Source: Hirudo medicinalis | Lineage: Eukaryota > Annelida > Clitellata > Hirudinida > Hirudinidae | Length of the DNA stretch: 12,447 nucleotides | Reading direction: 5' to 3' | NCBI GenBank assembly: GCA_011800805.1 | Contig: MPNW01000302.1 | Coordinates: 78,816-91,262 of the forward strand | Part shown: piece after piece, positions 1 to 9,141 of the stretch | Numbering within the stretch: position 1 is the stretch's first letter | Layout of the letters: every line of letters begins with the position of its first letter | The notes under the pieces: generated by a model | What the model saw: only the letters and a program-made list of their open reading frames with translations | Told to the model about the DNA's origin: nothing | The model's database searches: none | Made by a program: the position numbers and the translations under genes

Positions 1-1
1 T

Positions 2-79
2 ACACACCATTTAAAACAAGAATATTTGGAAGCAGAACACATTTTAAAAAATATCTTCAAGCAAGCAGGAGTAATTTAA
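2..79 (+). CDS. possible 3'-terminal codons of an upstream gene (partial)
   Basis: From the left edge, frame 2 is open for 25 codons and stops with TAA at 77-79. The peptide has a protein-like, helical, charged composition, containing QEYLEAEHILKNIFKQAG, unlike the repetitive or random frames around it. A canonical AATAAA follows 67 bases after the stop, as expected for a terminal exon and short 3' UTR. I do not recognise the family. The start of the gene or exon lies outside the window, and no splice acceptor is visible inside it. Chance openness over 78 bases is quite possible, so this is a tentative call. Confidence 0.35.
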   Translation, partial: THHLKQEYLEAEHILKNIFKQAGVI

Positions 80-145
80 ATGTTTCAAAGAGATGAATGA
101 ATCGTGGACGACGGCAGACATTTTTGGTGCTTGAATAATTCTATT

Positions 146-151
146 AATAAA
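146..151 (+). promoter_or_regulatory. candidate poly(A) signal AATAAA
   Basis: A canonical AATAAA hexamer lies 67 bases downstream of the stop codon of the putative terminal exon at 2-79. The rest of 80-277 is AT-rich and shows no other feature. In an AT-rich genome this hexamer also occurs often by chance. Confidence 0.35.
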
Positions 152-277
152 ACTGCACATTTGTCCATTAATAGTCAGCTGTTAAGTCGTCAAAAATGTG
201 AAATATGAAAGTTACAAACAACTAAATATCCAATTAACCGAATGACATGTTTTATCGAAACGTTTGTTCCTTTGGCA

Positions 278-405
278 ATCATCATCATCATCGTCACCGT
301 CACTGTCACCGTCACCGTCATCGTCGCCGTCATCGTCATCATCATCATCATCGTCGTCGTCGTCGTCGTCGTCATCATCATCATCATCATCATCATCATC
401 ACCAC
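278..405. repeat. imperfect ATC/GTC trinucleotide microsatellite
   Basis: About 128 bases of nearly uninterrupted 3-base periodicity mix ATC, GTC and ACC units. Both strands are open in several frames and would encode homopolymeric Ile/Val, Ser, Asp or Met/Thr runs, which are repeat artefacts and not genes. It ends 15 bases before the left end of the transposon. Confidence 0.95.
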
Positions 406-418
406 TAATTATTATAAA

Positions 419-420
419 TA
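419..420. other. left TA target-site duplication
   Basis: TA directly flanks the left terminal inverted repeat and is matched by TA at 1735-1736 on the right. Tc1/mariner/pogo elements insert at TA and duplicate it. Confidence 0.85.
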
Positions 421-444
421 CAGTCAAATCTCGTTACTATGCCA
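421..444 (+). repeat. left terminal inverted repeat
   Basis: This 24-bp repeat begins CAGTCAAATCTC and ends TACTATGCCA. It is perfectly complementary to 1711-1734. CAGT ends are typical of pogo/Tigger-like elements. Confidence 0.95.
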
Positions 445-451
445 TCCCCTA

Positions 452-469
452 CTCTCGCTACTATGCCAC
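452..469 (+). repeat. left subterminal copy of the TIR core
   Basis: The stretch CTCGCTACTATGCCACT repeats the inner part of the left terminal repeat (CTCGTTACTATGCCA) in direct orientation with one change, 8 bases after that repeat ends. It could be a second transposase binding site; that role is inferred. Confidence 0.75.
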
Positions 470-475
470 TATTGT

Positions 476-1657
476 GTGAGTGTTAAAAAGGCACGAGTTG
501 TGAAAAAGTCTGTATTTCTGCGCCACGGCATCACGTTCAAGACAGTGGAGCGGTGGATTCGCAATCCCTTCTTGAGTGGCAACAACAGGTTCTCCGGCCT
601 TTACTCAGGCAGTTCTCCGCAGACGACGTCTTCAACCCGGACGAGACTGGACTCTTCTGGCAGCTGCTTCCGAACAAGACCATGGCTTTCAGGGGAGAGC
701 AGTGTACAGGAGGAAAGAAAAGCAAGCAAAGGATCATTCTTCTGGTTGGGGCAAACATGAGCGGCAGCGAGAAGTTCCCTCTTCTGGTGGTCGGCAATTC
801 CAAGAGACCCCCGTGCCTTCAAGAACAAGGAGATCCCGGTCGAGTACAAGGCGAACTCGAAGGCGTGGATGACGGCGGAGCTTTTCGAGATGTTGCGTGC
901 GTGGGACGGACGACTCGACCAGCAGGGACGCAGACTGCTGGTCTGTCTCGATAACTTCTCTGGCCACCCTCCCGAGCTCCAGCTGAACAACATCCAACTG
1001 GTCTTCTTCCCACCCAACACGACAGACAATTTGCAACCAATGGATCAAGGAATCATAGAGAACCTCAAGCGCCACTACAAGAAGCTCCTGCTATGCCGCC
1101 GGCTTGAGGCCTTGGACGAGGAAAAGGAGTTAAAGTTCACGTTGCTCGACGCTCTACACGACGCCCGGCGTGCTTGGGAGCAGGTCGGCAAGTTGACGAT
1201 CAGGAACTGTTTCGCGAAGGCCAAGTTCATCGAAGAGGAGATCCAAACTGAGGCACATGATGCGGAGCTGCTCGAGATCTGGGAAGCTCTGCCTGCCGAG
1301 GAAAAGATGCAGGAGAACGGAGAGATCGAGCTGTCTGACTTTCTCGAAGCCGACGAGCGCCTCGCGACTGGCGGGTCTTTCACGCTGGAGGAGATTGCGG
1401 AGGAGATGCTGTGCAGTGCGGAGCCGGTGGAAAGCGAAGATGAAGAGATAACTGTCGAGGAGGAAATCGTTCCGTTCGAGGAAGCCCAGCGCGCTTGGAG
1501 CACCGTCCGGAAGTTCATGCAACAGAGAAGCGGGAAGCCCGGTGTGATGCAAGCGTGCGATCGGCTGGACAACGAGATGCACGAGATCTGCCGAAAGAAG
1601 ATGCGCCAGCCAACGATTCTTGAGAGCTTTGGACTGATGGGTAACTTGAGAAAATAA
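476..1657 (+). pseudogene. pogo/Tigger transposase (DDE_1), N-terminally deleted and frameshifted
   Basis: This is a remnant of a cut-and-paste transposase. Frame 2 at 476-545 gives basic KKARVVKKS joined to LRHGITFKT, which resembles the end of the DNA-binding half of Tigger proteins; most of the CENP-B-type helix-turn-helix region (over 100 residues in the family) is absent. The reading then moves to frame 1 near 541-548 (loss of 1 or 4 bases) and reads ADDVFNPDETGLFW and GGKKSKQRI. It returns to frame 2 at a run of five C (808-812, one C too many), continuing FKNKEIPVEYKAN, LLVCLDNFSGHP and LQPMDQGIIENLK. The catalytic Asp codons are at 640-642, 950-952 and 1043-1045, the last two separated by 30 residues. 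The C-terminus is acidic and ends at TAA 1655-1657. Family assignment is firm; the two frameshifts and the missing DNA-binding domain mean no functional transposase is made. Confidence 0.9.
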
Positions 1658-1658
1658 A
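1653..1658 (+). promoter_or_regulatory. poly(A) signal overlapping the transposase stop codon
   Basis: AATAAA overlaps the TAA stop (1655-1657), so the element carries its own compact 3' processing signal only 53 bases before the right terminal repeat. Confidence 0.55.
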
Positions 1659-1674
1659 GCCGTTTTTACAAACC

Positions 1675-1725
1675 CTCGTTACTACGCCACTCTTGCTCGG
1701 TCTCGACAGGTGGCATAGTAACGAG
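1675..1725. repeat. right-end inverted repeat with hairpin potential
   Basis: CTCGTTACTACGCCA at 1675-1689 and TGGCATAGTAACGAG at 1711-1725 are complementary at 14 of 15 positions, with a 21-base spacer. The inner copy points the same way as the left TIR, so the right end reads as an inward-facing pair while the left end carries two direct copies. Confidence 0.8.
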
Positions 1726-1734
1726 ATTTGACTG
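1711..1734 (-). repeat. right terminal inverted repeat
   Basis: These 24 bases are the exact reverse complement of 421-444 and end ATTTGACTG directly before TA. Confidence 0.95.
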
Positions 1735-1736
1735 TA
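1735..1736. other. right TA target-site duplication
   Basis: TA directly follows the right terminal repeat and matches TA at 419-420. Confidence 0.85.
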
Positions 1737-2048
1737 GTACTAACTTACTACTAACGTTTAAAAGAAGATATTTCGGTAGTACTACCTGGTCATCATTATA
1801 CATTCGTAGCGAAACTAAGTTATCATTATTAAACAAAAAATTAAAATTATTTTAAAAATATTATAATATTATATTTTAATACATTACCTTTTGAAAATTA
1901 ATTTGATATAAATCATATATTTATTTACATTTTAGAATCGATTCAGAGTCATTGGAAACAATAAAAGTATTGTTGAACATGAAAATGTAAAAATTAACAA
2001 ACTGTTTGGTGATTTCAAAACACATTTATTATTATATTTTGACGTACA
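1737..2048. other. AT-rich spacer, no gene seen
   Basis: About 310 bases of strongly AT-rich DNA separate the transposon from the first exon of the leucine-rich repeat gene. It should contain that gene's promoter and 5' UTR. I see no convincing core promoter motif and no coding frame. Confidence 0.6.
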
Positions 2049-4696
2049 ATGGCCTTAAACAAACTTAAAAGCATGCAAGATAGTTTATTGGAGTATGTTG
2101 TCTTTAACTTCTTAGATGTATTTTGTGGAAAAGGTTTGTTTTGAAATTCATTATAACCTCGCTACTTTTATTATTTATTCATTTACATGTCCGCAATGCT
2201 GAATCAGTAACTTATTCAACCATCATTAAAATGGAGTGATTGATTGCATTTGTGATTGATAAACGATGAGTTGGATAACACTTACAACACTGTAACATTG
2301 TGTTATTGTCTACAGAATTATCTGCTGCAACAAGAACAAAATTGCCTCCGTGTCTGTTTGAAAGAATTATTTCTAAAAGCAAGGAATTACGGTGGTTTTT
2401 GCATTTCGTTATTTTAAGGGAAAGTTTGCGATTCAGAGATGTTCTTCGTTGGAAGAACATTGATATGATGTCATATCCAAGATATTCGCAGCAATTATAT
2501 TTTAATGAGGATATTCTGGAAGATATGAATAAGGTGAACTATCCTATAAAAAGTCTGTCAATTCGTCTGCATACAATTACCGACAAAGGAATGAAGGATC
2601 TTGCTGCACTGGGTTCGACAATGGAATCGTTGAACATTATGTACTATGAGAGGTCTGATTTATTTTAATATTTTAAATAATTGCAATCGTTTACATTTAA
2701 AATTATATATTCAGAAAAACAAACATGTTTCCAAACGCTTCATTCCCTAAACTCAAAAAGTTGCACATAGCGAATTATTCACGTGATGCATGCGAAACTC
2801 CGATACAGCTGAATTTGAAACCTTTTTCAAATACTTTGGAGGAGTTGAAGTTGGAAAACGAATGTGTTAACAGCATCACTGTCAAGTCCATTGCACACCT
2901 CAAGAATTTAAAAGTCTTGTCCCTCCCTTTCACAATTATAAAATGCGAAACATTTTTCACTAAAATCTTGAGCTCATTGCAACAATTAAGGTAAACTTTA
3001 TTGAAACCGATTATAAAATAATAGTTTCTTATACTGCTTATTATCATTTATGCAGGTCATTGGATTTAAGAAAATTCAAAGATTGTTTTTCTCAATGGCC
3101 AGACATTGAAGCTTTGTCAACCTCCACCTTTTTTCAGGCGATATCAGAAATGCCAAATTTAGAAAATCTTGATATTTCCTGGCCAGAAGAGGAGTGGGTT
3201 TTCATTTTGCAATTATTTTCCAAAAGCATCTTTCAAACTTTTGTTTTATTGAAGGGATGAATACCTTTTGAAAATTTTGAAATGTAGAAAATGGAAGAAA
3301 TTCGGAATGCATCGTGCTAGTGATTATTTTGACCAATTTTGCCCACCATACAATGAAACTATATTGTACGCGGATGAGGTAAGATGATATATTTTTGAAA
3401 GCTTAACTTGTAATTAATTATGATATAGTTATTAAACTTATTAATAAATACCTATATTTACATAATTTAAATTATATTTTATAATTTATGATATTGTTAA
3501 ATAATATATATATGTTGGTAATTCACAGTTTTATGGCATGTATTACCTAACTCTTCTACCCACTTGTGAGACCCACATTGGAATGGTGGATGCGCCTTAC
3601 CACTTGATTCTTGATCTGTTTGATTTACTTCGAAGAATTTCTCCTGACAAATCCGAATACAGGTCAAGGATTGAAAATGTAAGCAACCATAATTTACATT
3701 TGTAATATTTCAAGAATAATTAATTCTGTTCTTAATTCAATCAGGTTTGTCTGAATGTCTTTAGATGGACTAATTGGCAATTTATCTGGTAATTCTTTAT
3801 TATTTTCATTCTATATTCATATACACTTATATTTAATTCGGACATTATTAAGGCTATTTGAAGATTACTTAAAGTCAGGTCGAGCAACGAAGGACTTTAT
3901 AACGTAGGTGAAGATATTCGCAGTTTTATAGCTATAAAAACAAAAGATAATTAATTCAATATTTGAGGACATTAATAACTGGTCAACATNATTCGCAGTT
4001 TTATAGCTATAAAAACAAAAGATAATTAATTCAATATTTGAGGACATTAATAACTGGTCAACATTCGTTTCAGAAAATTACTTTATGTTATCGGCAGTCA
4101 CTACGACCTTGTATTTTTTTTGAACGAGGTATATACAATTTAATAATATTAATTAGTAAATATTATTCCCTAATTGAATGCAATTAATTTTGTAGGAATT
4201 TACTCTTTACAATTTTGACCACGAGGCACTGCGACTTGTAATGTTCCTTCTGTTGAATTAAAATGTAAAGATTAAGTAACTTGTTAAACATTTCATTTCA
4301 GCTGAAAATTCCACAAGTGGCAAATGTGTTGTTTGAAATCATCAGGAAAGGTTTCAACAAAATAGTTTGCCAGAAGTTGTTCGAGGTTATTTTCCTTGTC
4401 ATCATGAACACAGCGGGAGATAAACTCATTGATGAACTCGGCTTGCGTTATGTACGTTAACCTTGAAATAACATTTTTATAACTTTGAATAACTTATTTG
4501 TTAATCGATCTCATTTAAATATTTGTTATTTAATTAGATTTTTGAAGTAAAATGCATTCCTAACTACGCCAAAGCTGATGAGAATATCTTCATAGGCTTG
4601 AGGGAGATATTGGACAAAGTTTTTGAACAAATAGAAGAAGAAAACGAAGAAGAAGAAATAGTAGAAGAAGAAGAAATAGTAGAAGAAGAAGTATAA
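2049..4696 (+). CDS. leucine-rich repeat / helical-repeat protein, 11 exons, one frameshift
   Basis: Exons by GT-AG and phase: 2049-2133, 2316-2652, 2715-2990, 3056-3378, 3529-3678, 3745-3788, 3853-3903, 4074-4128, 4196-4237, 4302-4451, 4538-4696; about 556 residues. The start ATGG has A at -3. Residues 1-45 are helical (SLLEYVVFNFL, then LPPCLFERII), like an F-box or Cullin-2 box. Roughly residues 105-330 are leucine-rich repeats, e.g. ITDKGMKDLAALGSTMESLN, LEELKLEN and MPNLENLDISW. Residues 340-540 are helical, possibly ARM/HEAT-like, and the tail is a Glu/Ile/Val repeat. The order LPP-box, LRR, helical repeats recalls ZYG11/ZER1 Cullin-2 substrate receptors, which would bind degradation targets. 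That is a weak inference: the protein is shorter than ZYG11B and no signature motif settles it. Exon 4 has one base too many: frame 0 stops at 3258-3260 while the frame continuing as EYLLKILKCRKWKKFG is the one that fits every later exon. Confidence 0.75.
3254..3260 (+). other. single-base frameshift in exon 4 of the LRR gene
   Basis: The GGG at 3254-3256 is followed by an in-frame TGA at 3258-3260. Dropping one G gives K-D-E-Y-L-L-K-I-L-K with no stop, and restores phase for the exon junction at 3378 and all seven later exons. It is either a sequencing or assembly error, or a recent disabling mutation. A small alternative intron ending at the AG at 3253-3254 is a less likely explanation. Confidence 0.7.
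3916..4064. repeat. perfect 74-bp direct duplication around a single N, probable assembly join
   Basis: Copies at 3916-3989 and 3991-4064 look identical and are separated by exactly one N at 3990. They lie in the intron between exons 7 and 8 of the LRR gene. A one-N gap between two identical ends is what results when overlapping contigs are scaffolded without being merged. The real intron is then probably about 75 bases shorter than the 170 shown. A true tandem duplication is the alternative. Confidence 0.9.
4646..4696 (+). repeat. coding GAA-rich repeat forming a Glu-rich C-terminus
   Basis: An 18-base unit encoding EEEEIV occurs twice (4646-4663 and 4664-4681), followed by a partial copy encoding EEEV and then TAA at 4694-4696. 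GAA-rich sequence continues just past the stop. The tail length is therefore likely to vary between alleles. Confidence 0.8.
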
Positions 4697-5849
4697 GAAG
4701 AAAATGAGTAGTAATGATAATAGTAGTTAGAAGGAATTTATAAATTATTGTTTTGTTCCGTTGTTTAGTTTTCACTTGATTGACAACAACTCTGGCACAG
4801 ATAATATGATTTAACCATGTTAGTAAGTTGATCGATAGTGACATTCACTTCTCAAGATGATGACATTAACTTAATTAACGGCCTTCCCATTGTTACAATG
4901 CAATGCATCAGTTTTTGTTCAGATTTGTATTCAACAAATTCAACAGCAACAACAAATAATTTGACTTCATCAGTTAGTAAACTAGTTTCAATCTTGTGCT
5001 AGTAAGATATATGGTGTGGATGCATGAATCTTGTCAGTTAAGTAATTATAAAGTAACTTTAGTTCAATATTTGAAACTGTAGCGTGATTATTTTGGCACT
5101 GAGTTCATTTAAGCAAGCTTCGGAAAGTGGTTGTGGTCATACGCAAATGTGTTTGCAAAGATCTTCCGTGGCAAATGTTCGCAAGATAGAAAAGTATTGG
5201 GTTAATTACCCAATGCGGACAAAGTATCCAGATTGATCAATTGATGCTGTTGAATTACAGCCTTCAGCTTTCCTAGAAATACGCACAGTACGAAAAGCTT
5301 CACAATTTTGATATTTAATAAAGTTTCAGTTATCAAGTTACAAAGTTCCAAAGATCATGATTTCAATCATAATATATGAAGAAAACAAATTCTCTTCACA
5401 AGAGAAGATTACAGACTCACATGAGATTCCTCTATTTATGAATATCCGCATACTTAGGACAACGACTTAAGGCATGCAGAAGCTTGCCTCGGTATCGATC
5501 TAAGACCTCTTTTAAATAACAAGTGGAACTAAGTTTAATATTTTCTGAATGTAATTTAATCAATTATTATTTTTCAAGGCGTTGTTTATAACAAGTTCTT
5601 TATAACAACAAATAATTTTTTAATGTCTGAACAGGATTAACTTCAAATTCAATAAACAGGATCAAGATCACAATCTAGCGTATTTTGGACATCGACTGCA
5701 AAATCATTGGATTCAACAACGCGCATCCAAAAATTATAAAAAGTGCAACATTTGAACAAACGACGATTTTGATTTTAAAATATCTAATTTCATTTAATTC
5801 TCAATGAATTAATTAATTGGTGAACAAATCCGTTAAAAAATAAATTCTT
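4697..5849. other. intergenic region between convergent genes, no gene seen
   Basis: About 1.15 kb of AT-rich sequence lies between the stop of the LRR gene and the stop of the minus-strand myosin. It must contain both 3' UTRs. I found no coding frame of note, no RNA gene and no transposon ends. AATAAA at 5317-5322 on the plus strand is far from the LRR stop, so the poly(A) site of that gene is not clear. Confidence 0.65.
5793..5798 (-). promoter_or_regulatory. candidate poly(A) signal ATTAAA of the myosin gene
   Basis: On the minus strand ATTAAA, the commonest variant of the poly(A) hexamer, lies 51 bases past the myosin stop codon. No canonical AATAAA occurs closer on that strand. Confidence 0.4.
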
Positions 5850-6274
5850 TTAAATCTTTTCCACGTAGGCTCCTGGAAACAGCCCTTCCTTTCCTTTCAG
5901 CCTACCCAGCCACCATCCCTCGGGGTCTGGTAAACAACAGCACAATATCACATTTAAGATATTGAATAAAATCTCAGTACCGTCAATTACTGAGAATAAT
6001 AATGAAATAGTTTTCGTAATTTCTGAACTTCACTGGTAGCCGAGAACATTTCACACAAAAATAAACAATTTTGTTCATCTGCTTCTAAGGTAACCAACGT
6101 CATCACTTACTCTCTTTCAGTATCTCGATGATATCATCAACTTGAATGGATAGTTCATCAATATCCTCAGCAGCATAGTCATAGAGAGCCCTGCATTTAC
6201 CCATACCGCGTGGTTTTGGCTTCGTGGGTTTCGGGTTGGGTCTCACCCCGCCCCTGGGTGCAACACTTGTTTGG
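5850..6274 (-). other. Myo1e/f: C-terminal SH3 domain exons
   Basis: Exons 6274-6111 and 5926-5850 encode the SH3 domain: [14 protein letters not shown] with the ALYDY signature, then [20 protein letters not shown] with the conserved Trp pair and the final PGxYVE motif. The stop is TAA at 5850-5852. In MYO1E/F this domain recruits proline-rich partners of the endocytic and actin machinery. Confidence 0.93.
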
Positions 6275-6294
6275 CTGTTGAGAGGAGTGAAATT

Positions 6295-6325
<31 letters not shown>

Positions 6326-9109
6326 TAGCTTTTGATATTTTTTGCCATTAATATTATTTTTAAACTTTTTATGATGCTATCATGGAACCGGATCTCGAAA
6401 ATCTTTTTTATTAAAGATGTCGTAACAAGTTAAAACTTTATCTTGGTCACATGAGCGTTTAAGTTATTAATTGAAATAATATTTCATTCCCGTTCTCAGT
6501 TTTTACAGATGTCATTTTCAATTTCAATTAATTAGACAACTAATCAATTCACACACCTTTCGTTGAAATAAACATCTCTGCTGTCATTTTGACTTGACCT
6601 CACAGGGTCAGGCAATCTGAAGCCCCTGCCCATGGCGGCCGAGGGTCTGCTCTGTTGCCCTGCAATCGGTGCTGGCCTGGTGTGCTGCGGGGCCCCCGAA
6701 CCTTTGGAATGGGGTAAAATTGTTGGAGACCCAATGGATCAATAAGTAAAGGTAAAAAGGTTAAGATGAAGCCGCAATTACTCTGCGGAGGTTTAGAGGT
6801 AGGCGCTTGTCGATGATTTCCTCTGCCGGCAGTTTGAGCTCGCCCTTGTGATCGCGTGTGACTTTTCTGACCAGCAGGTACGATCTTTATGTGACCTGGT
6901 ATTTCATTGGCTGAGACTTTAACCCTTTGACCTGGTCTGATAGAAATTTGATTGATAGAAATGAGGAGAAGGTTTGCCTTTAACTGAATCATCATTTAGC
7001 TTAGTAATTTAATAATTTGTTATCCTCATTTCTCAGCCATTGGCATTATTTAATTTCAAATTATTTAAACCTTAAAGCTGCATTAGTGAAATTATTTCAT
7101 TATTATAATTTGATTGCCGTAAATTGTATTGATCAAATTGAAATGAAAAATACATTACGAATAATAATAATAATAATAATAATAATATCTTTTATTTAGG
7201 AACATCTAATTTTGGACTTCAACAAAAAACGTATTAAACGAATGCAATAAATGTGACAGTAACATGAAATTTTGCATAATTAATAAATTATAATTTATTT
7301 ATGTAGAATTTATGCGTTAACAAATTTATTAAATTTAATAATTGTTACTTGTGTTCCTCGGGAGACCAGGGCCAATGGATACTACCAGCCCAGACTTCAT
7401 CTGCATGACGTCACCGTGTCCGTCCGTGAACTTTATGACCTTTGACCCTCCACCTCCAAATCCTTCCTTCTTCACCTTGAAACTCAGCCTGGTGATGACA
7501 ATAATGATGTTGATGGCAACGGCGATAAATAACGGTTATGAATATGATGATTATGAAGATCATGGTGTTGAATGACGATAATAAAGATGATGAATGATGA
7601 TGGTGATGATTCATCTAAAGCAGGACATATAAGGAATTAGTTCTTTTGTTGAAAATATTGATAATTGAGTCATCAGCAGTCTGTTGCACCGTAACAACAA
7701 CAACAACAACAACACCAAAGCTACTGACGAGTCAGTGAATTGAAGTGGGAGGTCCCTGTTGGTCATATTCTTGTACCTCTTCCACAAAACTGTCAGGAAT
7801 TCGGTTTTGAAAGGAGATTCAAGAACGCTGTCATATTCGTCTGCTGAGACAACGAAGATATCGTCCTGTTTGGTGCTGAGAAAATAATTAAGGGCATGTT
7901 GTTATTGTACTGCAGTTAGATTTTGAAGCAAGAGATTACAATAAATTATAATAAATAATTTATAAATAATTATAAATGTAAACATAAACATAATTATTGT
8001 AATGGATTTTAGAAGTGCAATTGAACCATTAACATGCACACTTCTTCAAAGTAATCTATCCGCATATCCATCTATCCAATTTTGTGGGAAAGAAAACATG
8101 AAAAGAAATGTCATAAAAATTTTAACGAACATGAAAAATTAATAATAAACATAAATACTGATGAATATTCAGGTGGATTAAAACGAAAAACATGAATGTA
8201 AGGAACAGCATGTGAGAACAACACACAACCTCAACGAAACTCTGCAGATTTGGTCGATTGGAACACAGCGTTTGAGACATTTGGCCATTTTGCCTTTGTT
8301 CGGACCATCCTTTATCTGCAGGGAATTGTAATGCATTTTGATGTCCATGGTGGTGACGATGATGATAACGATGGTGATTGTGATGATAATGACAGTGATG
8401 ATGATACTGTTTAAAGATGGTGATAGTGATGATAACGATGATGTCGAGAACATGATCGTTGTTACCTTTTCCATCCCGATAAGGTAGAAGTTATTCGTCG
8501 TGATTATGAGATCTCTCAGGACTGTCTGTTGTTAACGAGGCTTAATTGTTACAAATATTATGCAGACGTCTTTTTGTCAAATATATTCAAATGAACACAT
8601 CGGATAGAAAGCTAGATAATCATTGATTATTGCAAATTTATGACCTTTTTGTTCATTCAAATTATTGTCGCTAAAACTCATATCTGCCCAGAATTACTCC
8701 AAACTACTATGCAAAGCAACCTCAAACATAACTTCAAACTGTGACCTACGACCCCATCCAATGCATTTGACCCCTCACCTTTCCCCTCCTGTCGTACTTC
8801 TTAACGGTGTCAGCGAATTCTACCCTTTCCCTCCTGCTAAGAAGGGCTCTGATGGACACGGCATGGTCTCTTTCCATACCGATGTAGTCGCCGACAAAGT
8901 TCCTGTTGATGCTGTACTTACGACGCTCTTTCTTGTTGTACAGCAGGTCGCAGGCTGGTTGTTGTGGTTATTAGTGGTGTTGGTGTATTTAACAACGTAG
9001 GAACAAATAGTTCTAATTCTTATGCGAGGTGTGTGAATGGTGTGAAAACTTTCGATAATTATTTGTCACTTAATCGCATTCATTCAGTTCACGATCAAGA
9101 TCAACATCA

Positions 9110-9141
<32 letters not shown>

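Larger units (their letters stand above)
421..1734 (+). mobile_element. pogo/Tigger-family DNA transposon, ends intact, transposase broken
   Basis: The element is 1314 bp. It begins CAGTCAAATCTC and ends with the exact reverse complement. The terminal inverted repeats at 421-444 and 1711-1734 match over all 24 bases. TA at 419-420 and 1735-1736 is the target-site duplication typical of the Tc1/mariner superfamily. Inside is a DDE_1-type transposase remnant on the plus strand. The coding part is visibly GC-rich against AT-rich flanks, suggesting an arrival too recent to have drifted to host composition, possibly by horizontal transfer. Autonomous Tigger elements are normally longer because they encode an N-terminal CENP-B-like DNA-binding domain that is missing here. 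The perfect termini suggest recent insertion or possible mobilisation in trans by a complete relative. Confidence 0.93.
7349..8954 (-). other. Myo1e/f: TH1 lipid-binding tail domain exons
   Basis: Five exons (8954-8779, 8525-8466, 8315-8230, 7875-7729, 7488-7349) encode the basic TH1 domain, which in class I myosins binds anionic phospholipids. Recognisable pieces are [63 protein letters not shown] and [14 protein letters not shown]. The middle exon is only 60 bases. Confidence 0.9.

Noticed and set aside
190..479. Open frames encoding runs of Met/Thr, Asp, Ser or Ile/Val on both strands
   Set aside because: All arise from the ATC/GTC microsatellite; no domain, no start context, and reading is open only because the repeat has no stop.
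601..1582. Long minus-strand open frames opposite the transposase
   Set aside because: Shadows of a GC-rich coding strand; no recognisable motifs, whereas the plus strand reads a clear DDE transposase.
3865..4047. Minus-strand open frame with an internal duplicated peptide
   Set aside because: The repeat is the duplicated 74-mer around the N, inside an intron; not a gene.
5196..5214. Short inverted repeat ATTGGGT/ACCCAAT
   Set aside because: Seven-base arms are expected by chance in a kilobase of AT-rich DNA, and nothing nearby gives it a role.
6600..6995. A single 131-residue minus-strand gene
   Set aside because: It is two myosin linker exons plus an intron that happens to be open; splice sites and phases link the exons to the rest of the myosin, and the frame of the second exon in the protein differs from this reading.
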